From contig CAZMNY010000058.1 of the NCBI GenBank assembly GCA_964567745.1, positions 1-39,489 of the forward strand: a DNA stretch of 39,489 bases, given 5' to 3'. The position numbers were made by a program, and so were the translations under genes. The stretch comes from CAZMNY01 sp964567745 (lineage in GTDB: Bacteria; Planctomycetota; Planctomycetia; Pirellulales; Pirellulaceae). The notes below the pieces were generated by a model. The model worked only from the letters and a program-made list of their open reading frames with translations. It was not told the DNA's origin and ran no database searches. Below are positions 8,654 through 16,804 of this stretch, piece by piece; positions within the stretch are counted from its first letter, which is position 1, and the number at the start of each line of letters is the position of its first letter.

Positions 8654-10258
8654 TTACTTGCCGCTTGCCCAGGCGAGTGCGTTCTTGAGTAGTTTTTGAA
8701 CAGCCGGCTGCTTGAAGTCGTCGACGTGACCGAGTGAGGTGTAGAACACTCGCCCGTCTGCAGGAGTTTGATGAATCCACGCAATCGGTTCGGCGGGCTT
8801 TCCTTCTCGAGTACCGATTAGCAATGTTTGGGACTGTTTCTGTAGCGGGCTGACGACATACAGCGAGCCACGCCCGACGAGCTTCTTGGGGTCGATACCC
8901 TTTAGAATCGGGTGATTCGCCGAGTTCTTTGCGACGATGACAACGACGTCCGGCCCCTCACCGTGGTGATTGGTGTAATTGCCGCCGATGATTTCGGCAT
9001 CGAAGTTCTCCCACAATTTCAAGCCGGCCGGCGGCTCTTTGCCTCGCAGCGAAAACGCGTGGTTCGCTGTTCGAATACCAACGATCGGTTTGCCGCTCTT
9101 GACGTATTTCCGCAGTGCGGCCATCTGTGCGGGCGGCAACGCTCGACGACGAACGCTGACGAGCAAAACGTCCGCCTCGGCAATCGCTTCAGCAGCCCCA
9201 GGAAAGTCGTTGCGATCCGCTTCGCTGGCGTGCGCAAACTCGACTGAATAATCGTGGCCCAAGTGTTTCGCCGCGAACGTAGCGAGCGATTCGTTCGTCT
9301 TGTACTCGCGTTCGCCGACCAGCATGACCAGACGCTTGCGACGATCGTTCTTGAATCGGAAGGGCGTTCCGCCAATCAATTGGTCGCTCGTGATGGTCGG
9401 GCATACCCACTTCTCGATATGCTCGACGATCAAATCCGTTCCGGTGAAATGACTCACGAATGGGCGTCTGGCGGGATTGTACATCGTGTCCGTCATGTCG
9501 CGCATCAAGACAACATTCTTCCCGTTCTTGGCCATCTGCCTTAAGCCAAACGGCCGGCCGAGCACGCACATGTTGGTGTGAACGCCGACGAGCACCACGT
9601 TCTTCACGTTTTGATTTTCGAGAATGCTCCAAATCTCCTCGCCGTTGTCGCTGATGTAGTCCTTGTCCTCAATCGTCAGCAAGTCGGTCTGCCGAGTCCA
9701 AGGCGAGCCTGGTTTAAGACCCTTTGCCTTTAGCTTCTCGGCCCATTCGAGATGTTCTTTCGGGTCATCGTCCTCGCCTCCGTCGGACTGATCGATGGGA
9801 TATTCGCCTTGCTCTTCCGACGGAATCTGATGGCACCAGGCGGCGATGCCAGGCGGAGTCTTCGTGCGAGGCATCGACTGAGCTCGTTTGCGAGCCGGAT
9901 GGTCTTTGTAGAACCCGACACAACTGCTCGGCGCGTGAATCACGATCGCACCTCGACTTCTCGCCTCAGTCAAAACTCGATTCATCCGCGGCGCCATTTC
10001 CGTGCCCCGCTTTGTGGCGTTGAGACAGTGGTGCAAATCCCACATATCGCAGACGATGAACGCGGTTTCGGCACCTTTCCATTCTTGCGAACTGACTCGC
10101 GGATGAAAACGCCCGCTTCCCGGTTTCGTCTCCGTTCGCGCTCGTGTCTTCAACGCAAACGTGTCGTCGTCTTGAGCCGCATTGGCTTGAGGAACCAGCG
10201 CGGACGCGTTGAGGCCAACGGCGATCAGCAACAACAACCAGCGATATGATGAACTCAT
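8654..10258 (-). CDS. Exported isochorismatase-like / ThuA-like fusion protein
   Basis: A 534-aa protein. The ATG at 10258 starts a signal peptide (SSSYRWLLLLIAVGLNAS, cleavage near ANA); upstream there is only a TTG. Residues about 60-300 form an isochorismatase-like cysteine hydrolase: the Asp of IVCDMWD near 71 and the nucleophilic Cys of GVHTNMCVLGRP near 231 are present. Residues about 305-534 form a ThuA-like, class I glutamine amidotransferase-related domain (GKPIVGIRTANHAF, NYTNHHGEG, DGRVFYTSLGHVDDF). The cysteine hydrolase family cleaves amide or ester bonds in small molecules. ThuA-like domains are linked to sugar utilisation, with poorly defined activity. Joining the two suggests a periplasmic carbohydrate or amide hydrolase, but the substrate is unknown. 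Confidence 0.88.
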   Translation of the reverse strand: MSSSYRWLLLLIAVGLNASALVPQANAAQDDDTFALKTRARTETKPGSGRFHPRVSSQEWKGAETAFIVCDMWDLHHCLNATKRGTEMAPRMNRVLTEARSRGAIVIHAPSSCVGFYKDHPARKRAQSMPRTKTPPGIAAWCHQIPSEEQGEYPIDQSDGGEDDDPKEHLEWAEKLKAKGLKPGSPWTRQTDLLTIEDKDYISDNGEEIWSILENQNVKNVVLVGVHTNMCVLGRPFGLRQMAKNGKNVVLMRDMTDTMYNPARRPFVSHFTGTDLIVEHIEKWVCPTITSDQLIGGTPFRFKNDRRKRLVMLVGEREYKTNESLATFAAKHLGHDYSVEFAHASEADRNDFPGAAEAIAEADVLLVSVRRRALPPAQMAALRKYVKSGKPIVGIRTANHAFSLRGKEPPAGLKLWENFDAEIIGGNYTNHHGEGPDVVVIVAKNSANHPILKGIDPKKLVGRGSLYVVSPLQKQSQTLLIGTREGKPAEPIAWIHQTPADGRVFYTSLGHVDDFKQPAVQKLLKNALAWASGK

Positions 10259-10396
10259 CCCTCGTGTCCTCTTTTGCAAGTGATCGAGCGTGTGTCTTGA
10301 TGAAACGACTGAGTTTCAATTGGCAACAGTTTAGCCTACCGAGAAGCAGGATTGGAGAAGAACTTGGTGCCGAACTTTTGTCTCGCTCGGACTCCC

Positions 10397-11422
10397 CTAG
10401 AACTTGCCGTCGCTGACCGCGAAATGGGTCGGCTTTCCGTGCAGCTCGCGTCGATTTAGCACCCAATCCGCGGTCCACTCGATCATCTGCTCGGCGTCCG
10501 CGCGAGGCGAACCGAGGGACTCGTATCCAGCCGTCCCGTTGTTCAGCAGTGCTCGGTCCATTTCCTCGCCCACGAATTTTGGTTGCTTGCCGAGCAGCTC
10601 GCCAAACTGTCGACACACTGTCGCGACGTTCAAAATGTCTCGGCCCGCCAAATTGATCACGAGTTCGTCGGAGTGGGTGAGTGTGAGCGCTCGAAGAGTC
10701 ATCTCGTTGGCGTCGCCCAGCCAGAGGACGTTAACGTGACTCATCGTAACGTCGATCTCCACCTCGTCTCGAACTGCCAGCGCCAAGTCGACAAGCACTC
10801 CGTAACGGAGTTCTGTGGCGTAATTGAGTCGGAGAAGCGTCAGTGGGAGCGAACGTTCTCGACTAAAGAATTGAAACATCCGTTCTCGCCCCAACGCGGT
10901 CCAAGCGTACTCGCCGTTCGGTTGAGGCTGATCGCCAACACACGATCCGCCGCTCTCTGGCGTCGTTAAACCGTAAATGTTGCCTGACGAAAACGCCGTC
11001 ATCCGGCTCGCCTGAAAGCGTTGGCAGGCGAGTGCGGGCGCGTAACAATTCATGGCCCACGTTCGAGGCGGATTGGCTGAAGCGCCAAACTTGAATCCGG
11101 ACATGTAGACCACGTTGGCGGAGTCCGGCAGTTTCGCCAGTTCGTCTTCGCAAAGCAGGTCGCAGGCAATCGTCTCGACGCCCCATTGCTCGAGCCGATC
11201 GCGGGCCGCTTGATCCGAGAAACGCGAGACGCCGATAACTCGACACTCGCCGCCAGCCAAGTCGCTTGCCCGCTTGGCCATCCTCGCCATCGTCGGGCCC
11301 ATCTTGCCGCCGACACCCAAGAATAAGATATCACCGTCAAGCCGTTTGAATCGCGAGACAAGATCTTCCGATGGCTCGCTAAGTGCAAGCTCTAAAGACT
11401 CAACAGAATCGAATCGTTCCAT
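10397..11422 (-). CDS. NAD(P)-dependent epimerase/reductase-like protein (extended SDR)
   Basis: A 341-aa Rossmann-fold protein. The nucleotide-binding glycine motif is GVGGKMGPTMA (about 36-46) instead of the usual GxxGxxG of extended SDRs. Further blocks are VVYMSGFKFG, SSGNIYGL and a YAWTALGRE segment at the place of the catalytic YxxxK, where Lys is replaced by Arg. The missing Lys makes standard epimerase chemistry doubtful. A short-chain reductase or a non-catalytic NAD binder is possible. Its ATG lies 17 bp past a REP palindrome. The isochorismatase/ThuA gene follows 138 bp downstream on the same strand. Confidence 0.82.
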   Translation of the reverse strand: MERFDSVESLELALSEPSEDLVSRFKRLDGDILFLGVGGKMGPTMARMAKRASDLAGGECRVIGVSRFSDQAARDRLEQWGVETIACDLLCEDELAKLPDSANVVYMSGFKFGASANPPRTWAMNCYAPALACQRFQASRMTAFSSGNIYGLTTPESGGSCVGDQPQPNGEYAWTALGRERMFQFFSRERSLPLTLLRLNYATELRYGVLVDLALAVRDEVEIDVTMSHVNVLWLGDANEMTLRALTLTHSDELVINLAGRDILNVATVCRQFGELLGKQPKFVGEEMDRALLNNGTAGYESLGSPRADAEQMIEWTADWVLNRRELHGKPTHFAVSDGKF

Positions 11423-11438
11423 GTCTTGTCCATAGCCG

Positions 11439-11471
11439 ATAGTCGCCTTTCGCTCCGCGAAAGGCGACTAT
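11439..11471. repeat. REP palindrome 1
   Basis: Perfect 15-bp arms ATAGTCGCCTTTCGC (11439-11453) and GCGAAAGGCGACTAT (11457-11471) around a TCC loop. The stop codon of the adjacent RAYT-type gene lies inside it. Its core is repeated with five mismatches in 27 bp beyond the other end of that gene (12144-12170). Flanking REP copies are the expected substrate of RAYT transposases. Confidence 0.8.
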
Positions 11472-12112
11472 TCTTCGTATTTGCGGTAGAGGTAGTTTCC
11501 CGGACTTAATCCGGCCTTGGCCGGATTGTCGGCTATGTACTGCCTCAGATACAAGTACTGTTCAGGACTTCGGGCTAGATGATCAAAAGGCTCTTGCTGC
11601 CAAAACTTGCCTTTCCGATCCAACTGCTGGTTGATTTTGTACGCTGTGTAGTGCAACCACGAATCGCACTGTGTTCGCATCTGGTCCGCATCGGGGAACA
11701 CAGCCAAAAAGATGCACGTGGTTCGGCATGACAATGAAATCACCCATTCGATAGCGAGTGCCGTCGAAATGGAGAAGTGACTTCGCAACGATGCTGGCCA
11801 ACTCCGGATTCCTCAGCACGCATTGACCATGGCACTCATCCAACGATTCCTCGCGAAATCGATTGAACTGTTTGCAGAATTGCTTCCGCTCGGCCGCAGA
11901 CACTGGCGAAGTGCTTGCGACCAGTGTTGCGTATAGCCTCGCTGGATGAGCCATTCCCGTTTCTCATACTCCCAGTGCTCGACAACCGCCTTGGGGATCG
12001 AGTCTTGGGTGCGAAACCTAATGAAGACGATGGAGGCAGCCTGCGACCAGTGAGGCCGAAAATGTTCGCTGGTTTCGAAATCGGCCTTAGGGTCAAACAA
12101 CTCGCCAAGCAT
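11468..12112 (-). pseudogene. REP-associated tyrosine transposase (RAYT, Y1_Tnp), two frameshifts
   Basis: Three minus-strand frames read in succession rebuild one transposase of about 215 aa. It starts MLGELFDPKADF, continues with the block LDECHGQCVLRNPELAS, the HUH motif MPNHVHL (HVH at 11720-11712) and FWQQEPFDHLARS, and reaches the presumed catalytic Tyr in RQYIADNPAKAGL. The first break is a missing base between 11902 and 11903; restoring one gives RQLSAAERKQF. The second is one extra T in the run at 11706-11710; removing it gives NHVHLLAVFPDADQM. The two shifts compensate, so the reading frame is the same before and after. Two assembly errors would look identical. Family role: single-strand cleavage and mobilisation of REP palindromes, which flank this gene on both sides. 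Confidence 0.85.
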
Positions 12113-12143
12113 AAAAAACTCCCCAACATGTCTTGCGATTCAC

Positions 12144-12170
12144 GCAACTTTCGCTCCGGGAAAGGCGACA
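12144..12170. repeat. REP palindrome 2 (imperfect)
   Basis: Contains TTTCGCTCCG and GAAAGGCGAC exactly as in the REP at 11439-11471, in the same orientation, with 22 of 27 core positions matching by eye. The hairpin is weaker because the left arm has diverged (CGCAAC instead of GTCGCC). It lies about 30 bp upstream of the RAYT start. Together the two copies frame the transposase gene. Confidence 0.65.
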
Positions 12171-12229
12171 ACATGGGGAGCAACTTTAAAACTCAACTTG
12201 GCCGCGGTCAGGCGTTAACGGGTAAGGCG

Positions 12230-12484
12230 CTAACGAGTTGCGTAGACCGCTTTGGGGCGATGCTTTGCGCTGGCGAGTTCTTTTGAGCAGGTCTGCTCGT
12301 AGCGGCCGACGAGCACGACGTGCTCGATCTGAATCCGATCCATGCCCGCGTCAACCAGCTTCGCTTTGAGAGCGACATCGCGCCAGTGGCAGAACATTCG
12401 AGTCACAGCGCGAGTAATCAGGCGGAGTATCAGAACGGCAGTAACCATCCCCGCGATGGCAATAATCATCTCTTCTTCGCGCAT
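12230..12484 (-). CDS. Small hypothetical membrane protein
   Basis: About 84 aa. Start taken at the ATG at 12484 (MREEEMIIAI), with GGAG nine bases upstream; ATGs at 12499 and 12469 are alternatives. One N-terminal transmembrane helix (IIAIAGMVTAVLILRLI) is followed by a basic, cytoplasmic-looking tail with two Cys (FCHWRD, EQTCSK). The segment LKAKLVDAGMDRIQIEHVV looks like a short helical regulatory motif, vaguely reminiscent of small PspB-like membrane proteins, but I do not recognise the family. It stands alone between the RAYT remnant and a DUF1501 gene. Confidence 0.6.
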   Translation of the reverse strand: MREEEMIIAIAGMVTAVLILRLITRAVTRMFCHWRDVALKAKLVDAGMDRIQIEHVVLVGRYEQTCSKELASAKHRPKAVYATR

Positions 12485-12686
12485 GGGACTACGCTCCATA
12501 GAAGAACGGCTTCGAAAACGGTATCCAGCCTGTTCCCTAGAACTCGCGCAATCTCGGCGCTGCCTACCTCTGATTCCAAAAATCGCGAGAAAGCCCGTCG
12601 ATTGGGGTGCTAGCACCAGCTATTCAGGCCGATTTGTCCTCGAAAATCCTGACCGACACCAGAGCTAAGGACGGACGGAAGGAGCA

Positions 12687-12713
12687 GACAGGATCGACAG
12701 AATTTACAGGGTA
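12687..12713. repeat. Period-9 ACAGG repeat in an intergenic gap
   Basis: ACAGG, ACAGA, ACAGG occur at 12688, 12697 and 12706, exactly 9 bp apart. CCTGTAAAT-like nine-base arrays of this type are common intergenic repeats in GC-rich bacteria, to my knowledge without a defined role. The gap 12485-12798 holds this, the hairpin next to it and no convincing gene. Confidence 0.4.
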
Positions 12714-12738
12714 AGAAGGAGCCAGCTCGCTCCTCCTT
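12713..12738 (-). terminator. 10-bp hairpin downstream of DUF1501
   Basis: On the minus strand AAGGAGGAGC (12738-12729) pairs with GCTCCTTCTT (12722-12713) around a 6-nt loop GAGCTG, with one G-T wobble. It lies 61-86 bp after the DUF1501 stop and may terminate that operon. It lacks a separate T tract, so the call is weak. Confidence 0.35.
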
Positions 12739-12798
12739 CATCCTTTAGATTGACGTTGGTCCTGTCCAAAACAATTCACTGGAACAGCGCGCGGAGAA

Positions 12799-14097
12799 TC
12801 AGCTCGACTTAGAAACCAGTTCGGTAATCGCGGCTACGGACGGGTCGGCCATCGGCATCGGTCGGCCGTCGATATCAAAGTTCTCCATCGAGTCCAAACC
12901 GACGGCCTGCAGGTACGTGTGAAACAAGTGCCCGGCAGAAACCTCTCGTTCGACGACTTTGGTGCCGTTGTCGTTCGTCTTGCCGATCACGGCGCCACGT
13001 TGAACGCGTGCCCCGCCCAAGCAGATGCTCCATGCCGTTCCCCAGTGGTCGCGCCCGTAGTTCTGGTTGATCCTGGGCGTTCGACCAAACTCGGATAGCA
13101 CCACAATCAGAGTGCTGTCCAGCATGCCGCGATCCGCTATGTCCGACACCAAGTTGGCAAACGGCGAATCAAACTCACCAAGCTGCTCGATGTGAAAATT
13201 GAAGTTCTCATTATGAGTGTCATAGTTGGAGTGGCTGACTTGCACGAAAGTCACTCCGTTTTCCAGCAGTCGTCGAGCCAGTAGACAGTGTCGGCCAAAG
13301 TCGTGTTTGCCATACCGATCCTGGTCCTTCTGAGGCTCTTTGCTGACATCGAACACGTCGCGCTGTTCCATCAGCAATTTGGCTTGCTCGTAACTGTACG
13401 TGTACGCGTCGGTCTTTGCCGTGCGTCGCTTGAGCAAGAAACGGTCGTTCGCTCGACGACGAAACTCATTTCGCGCTTTGTCGGCCGCTTCGGTAATCTT
13501 GCTTGGCCGAGTTGAATTCTTTGGCGGCTTGCCGTTGCCGAGCGACATGCTGGCGTATTTTGGGCCGAGGTAGGCTGCATCGTTCCCTCGCCCGCCGCTA
13601 CCTCCAGGTGTAATCACAACGTGACCCGGAAGTGAGGCACCGTTGGGCGAGAGAGCTCGAGTGGCGACCGCGCCCAGTTTTGGGTATTCGACGCCCGGCA
13701 TTCTTTTTCGGCCATAGTGCATCATGTACGCACCCTTGCCGTGGTCGTTCTCTTTCGTGTTGATGCTGCGCACGATCCCCAAATTGTGCATCTGCTTCGC
13801 CGTGTGCGGCAACAGCTCGCAGATGTGTACGCCTGGAACTGATGTGGGAATGGCTCGGAACGGTCCACCCGTATCGGTGCCCGGTTTGGGGTCCCAACTC
13901 TCCAACTGACTCAATCCGCCAGCCATGTTGACGACCACAATTCGCATCTGCTTGTCGGCGAGCGATCTTGCTGCGGCGGGTGAAGCTAGTGACGAAAGTC
14001 CGCCGACAACCCCCGCGCCCGTTCCCGCAACACGCCCTAGGAATCCGCGGCGAGCCATCACGTGTTCCGCTGAACGGCAAAAGTAGTCGGCTTTCAT
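12799..14097 (-). CDS. DUF1501 family exported protein (second copy)
   Basis: A 432-aa DUF1501 protein with a Tat-like leader (ARRGFLGRVAGTGAGVVGGL) and the blocks NMAGGLSQLESWDPKPG, NYDTHNENF and SEFGRTPRINQNYGRDHWG. Compared with the 4648-3344 copy, the first block has SQLES in place of SHQDM, so a possible metal ligand differs between paralogues. Two adjacent ATGs (14100, 14097) follow AGGA; the second has the better 7-base spacing and is preferred. The gene starts 77 bp after the stop of the 795-aa DUF1549/DUF1553 gene, forming the usual two-gene unit. Reaction unknown. Confidence 0.9.
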   Translation of the reverse strand: MKADYFCRSAEHVMARRGFLGRVAGTGAGVVGGLSSLASPAAARSLADKQMRIVVVNMAGGLSQLESWDPKPGTDTGGPFRAIPTSVPGVHICELLPHTAKQMHNLGIVRSINTKENDHGKGAYMMHYGRKRMPGVEYPKLGAVATRALSPNGASLPGHVVITPGGSGGRGNDAAYLGPKYASMSLGNGKPPKNSTRPSKITEAADKARNEFRRRANDRFLLKRRTAKTDAYTYSYEQAKLLMEQRDVFDVSKEPQKDQDRYGKHDFGRHCLLARRLLENGVTFVQVSHSNYDTHNENFNFHIEQLGEFDSPFANLVSDIADRGMLDSTLIVVLSEFGRTPRINQNYGRDHWGTAWSICLGGARVQRGAVIGKTNDNGTKVVEREVSAGHLFHTYLQAVGLDSMENFDIDGRPMPMADPSVAAITELVSKSS

Positions 14098-14174
14098 CAT
14101 GTCGTCCTTTGGCCTATTGGATTGCCAGTGCTTCTCAACGGGAGAATAAAACTGTGACACGTTTCTACACGTTT

Positions 14175-16562
14175 CTAGTGATTGAATCGAAATTCGATCG
14201 ATGTCGCCAGCGCCCAACACACCTCCTGGATCGCGGCGGCCCGATCTTTCTCGCGCCCCTTCAAGTAACCTGCGACATCGTCCCGTTCGCCGTCGTTTGG
14301 AAAGCGAGAAAGAACGCTCAAATAGATTTCGTCAGCTACCAGTTTGGGTTCCGTCAACTTCGACGCTCGCGCCAGCCCATTGTCGCCCCGGGGGGCAAGC
14401 CAACTGATGAGTTGACTTCCATTGGAGACGAACAGCGCCTGGTCGACCGTTGCGAAGAACTCACCTTGCGGTTGACCTGGTCCACCGCCATACAGACTGA
14501 CAAATGCATTCGCGTTGCCGCTCAGCTTATCGAAGGCGGTCGAAAGCGCTGCCTGATCTCTCACGGCGACCTTGGCGGCGTCTTTCTTATCGGCCTCGCT
14601 CAGCGGCGTCTTCTTGTCGAGCTGAGCTTTGGCGGCCGTCGCTTGTTGGTCTATTAGCCCACCGACCTGCATCATGCTCCAGGCGAACTGTTCTGGCGTC
14701 AGCGCCTTAAGGTCCGCCACGGCGAACTGTTTTGTCCAGGCGTCGACGAGCGCCGAGCGAGATTTTTCGTCGGTCTTGGCGTCTTTCTTCGCCGGCTCAG
14801 CGGCACCGGTTGCCGTTTCCGAATTGACGACGGCCATGTAGGCCTTTGCTGACGCCAACTGACTGCGGACCAATTCCATCTCGAGCAGCACTTGGCGACG
14901 ATTCTTGTCAGCCGTCACAAATTCGGACTCTTTCGATCGGCAGGCGGCGTCGAGCTCGGTCAGTTCCGATCGAATCGTCGCGACTTGCATAGCAGCCGCA
15001 TCGTTGGCCTGTTTTGTCTTGGAGTGTGCGGCCGTCTGCGCCGTGAGCGTTTTGTTGAGCGTCGCAAGTTCGCTCACGTGCTTGTCGTACTTGGCCTTGA
15101 AGGCCTTGGCAACATCGCCGAGCGTCTTGTCGTCCGGAAGCGACTTCGCAGCCGACGTGACTGATTCCATCGCCGGCTTCAGATTGTTGACGATGTGCGC
15201 AGCGGCATCTCGTTTCTTGGTCGATTCCGCCATCGGCTTCGCCGCCGCCGCCGTCTTCTTAACCGCTTCCGTCCAACTCTTCTTTGCCTTCTCGTGCTTT
15301 TCGCGCGTCGGCATCATCTCGGCTCGAGATTCCGAGACGACATCAACCAGATCCAAAAAGATGACCGCCGCTGCGGTGGCCTTCTTCTCGTGGTCAGCCA
15401 AACTGGCTGTCAGTTGAGCGACTTGTTTTTCCGCGGCGGCCTTATGAGTCGCCAAGTCGTCGGGCAGGGCGAGCGATCGTTGGTAAGTCTTCGTCAATGC
15501 AATCTCGCGGATGAACTTTCGCGAGTCGAAACCCATCGCCTTGAATTCCGCGGTCAGCAAATCAAGCAATTCGGGATTCGTTGGCGGATTGGAAGTGTGG
15601 TGATAATCGAGCGGCTCGACGATGCCTCGTCCCATGACAAACGCCCAGAGTCGGTTGGCGATGTTGCGATTAAAGGCCTCGTTATTGCCTGTACCCACCA
15701 GCTCGGCCAACTTGCCTCGACGGCTAAACTTTGGGATCGAACGGACGTCTTTCGCCGGCTTGACTTGATACTCTTCACCTAGCGCAAACACCGGCTCGGT
15801 GACGCCGACTTCGCCCGGCAGTCGAGGCTGGCTGAATCCCGCTTGCTCGGTAAATACCGATTTGAAATCGGTGTCGCCGTCCGGCTTCTCGGCCAGGAAC
15901 TTCTTTTTCGCTTTCTTGTCGTCGAAGATAAATGTCCGGCTGACAAAAGCATGAATTCCGTAATAATCTCGCTGATAGTAATCGTCGACGAGCGGGTGGT
16001 CGTGACACTGAGCACACTGTAGATCCATACCGAAGAAAACTCGTCCAACGTCGCGAGTCATCAAGTTCGGCTCGCTGTCACGATCCAAGAAGAACTTCGC
16101 CGCTGGTCGAAGCTTCGCGTCGACGCCGTCGGCCGCAAGAATCTCTTTCGCCATTACTTTGTAGGGCTTGTTCGAACGAACTGAAGCGAGCAGGTAAGCT
16201 TGCCACTCAGCTCGCTTGATGTTCTTGTCCGCGCGACGTTCCATCAAGGTGATGTCGTACATGTTCGCCAGTCGACGATTGAACGGCTCGCTGGCGACAA
16301 GTTGAGCAATCAATTCGGCTCGCTTGTCGCGGCCATTTGTATCCGCAGCTTCCAAGAATGCGCGCGCCTGATCGCCGGTTGGAATCATGCCCGCGAGGTC
16401 CAAGTAAGCTCGGCGAACAAATGTCGCGTCATCGCAAAGCGGGGCCGCCAGGCCAATGCCGCCGCGGTCGAGTACCGCGTCGATGCGATCGTGGAGCGGT
16501 TCCACAGCGCTCGCCGGTGAGGCGAGTAGGACGAAAAACAGCAGGCAGGATAAACGTCGCAT
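14175..16562 (-). CDS. DUF1549/DUF1553 cytochrome-type protein with coiled-coil insert
   Basis: A 795-aa exported protein with a signal peptide at residues 1-19 (RRLSCLLFFVLLASPASA). DUF1549 begins immediately (DDATFVRRAYLDLAGMIPT) and contains the haem-type motif CAQCHDHP near residue 182. The DUF1553 start is visible as NRLWAFVMGRGIVEPLDYHH. DUF1553 is then split by an Ala/Lys-rich helical insert, about residues 370-575, predicted coiled coil. The family resumes with DEIYLSVLSRFPNDGERDDV and ends IEFRFNH. The insert distinguishes it from the 836-aa paralogue. No Ig-like domain or N-terminal cytochrome segment is present. GGA five bases before the ATG supports the start. Function unknown; presumably works with the DUF1501 protein encoded next. 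Confidence 0.9.
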   Translation of the reverse strand: MRRLSCLLFFVLLASPASAVEPLHDRIDAVLDRGGIGLAAPLCDDATFVRRAYLDLAGMIPTGDQARAFLEAADTNGRDKRAELIAQLVASEPFNRRLANMYDITLMERRADKNIKRAEWQAYLLASVRSNKPYKVMAKEILAADGVDAKLRPAAKFFLDRDSEPNLMTRDVGRVFFGMDLQCAQCHDHPLVDDYYQRDYYGIHAFVSRTFIFDDKKAKKKFLAEKPDGDTDFKSVFTEQAGFSQPRLPGEVGVTEPVFALGEEYQVKPAKDVRSIPKFSRRGKLAELVGTGNNEAFNRNIANRLWAFVMGRGIVEPLDYHHTSNPPTNPELLDLLTAEFKAMGFDSRKFIREIALTKTYQRSLALPDDLATHKAAAEKQVAQLTASLADHEKKATAAAVIFLDLVDVVSESRAEMMPTREKHEKAKKSWTEAVKKTAAAAKPMAESTKKRDAAAHIVNNLKPAMESVTSAAKSLPDDKTLGDVAKAFKAKYDKHVSELATLNKTLTAQTAAHSKTKQANDAAAMQVATIRSELTELDAACRSKESEFVTADKNRRQVLLEMELVRSQLASAKAYMAVVNSETATGAAEPAKKDAKTDEKSRSALVDAWTKQFAVADLKALTPEQFAWSMMQVGGLIDQQATAAKAQLDKKTPLSEADKKDAAKVAVRDQAALSTAFDKLSGNANAFVSLYGGGPGQPQGEFFATVDQALFVSNGSQLISWLAPRGDNGLARASKLTEPKLVADEIYLSVLSRFPNDGERDDVAGYLKGREKDRAAAIQEVCWALATSIEFRFNH

Positions 16563-16804
16563 GGCCGTCCATTGGGTTGGAGGGTCGCGACCGCGCGAGG
16601 CGGGATGCTGGGTGGGAAGTTGACTAGATCAAACAATCAACCATCGTCCTCATGCTAAGCCCGGGCAGCCTTTGCGTCAATATCGACACCCCGCGAGGGT
16701 GGCCCAATGCGAGCAGTTCGGCCGCCCAGAGCGCGGTCGTTTCGATCGAGGAGAATGCACGGCATGGGCGATCAATTCGGCTGCTCGAACGCCCGAATCC
16801 GCAG

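Noticed and set aside
16563..16804. Search of the gap after the halogenase-like gene for a precursor peptide of the operon
   Set aside because: No small frame with a ribosome-binding site and leader/core layout was found; nothing convincing in this 242-bp gap.
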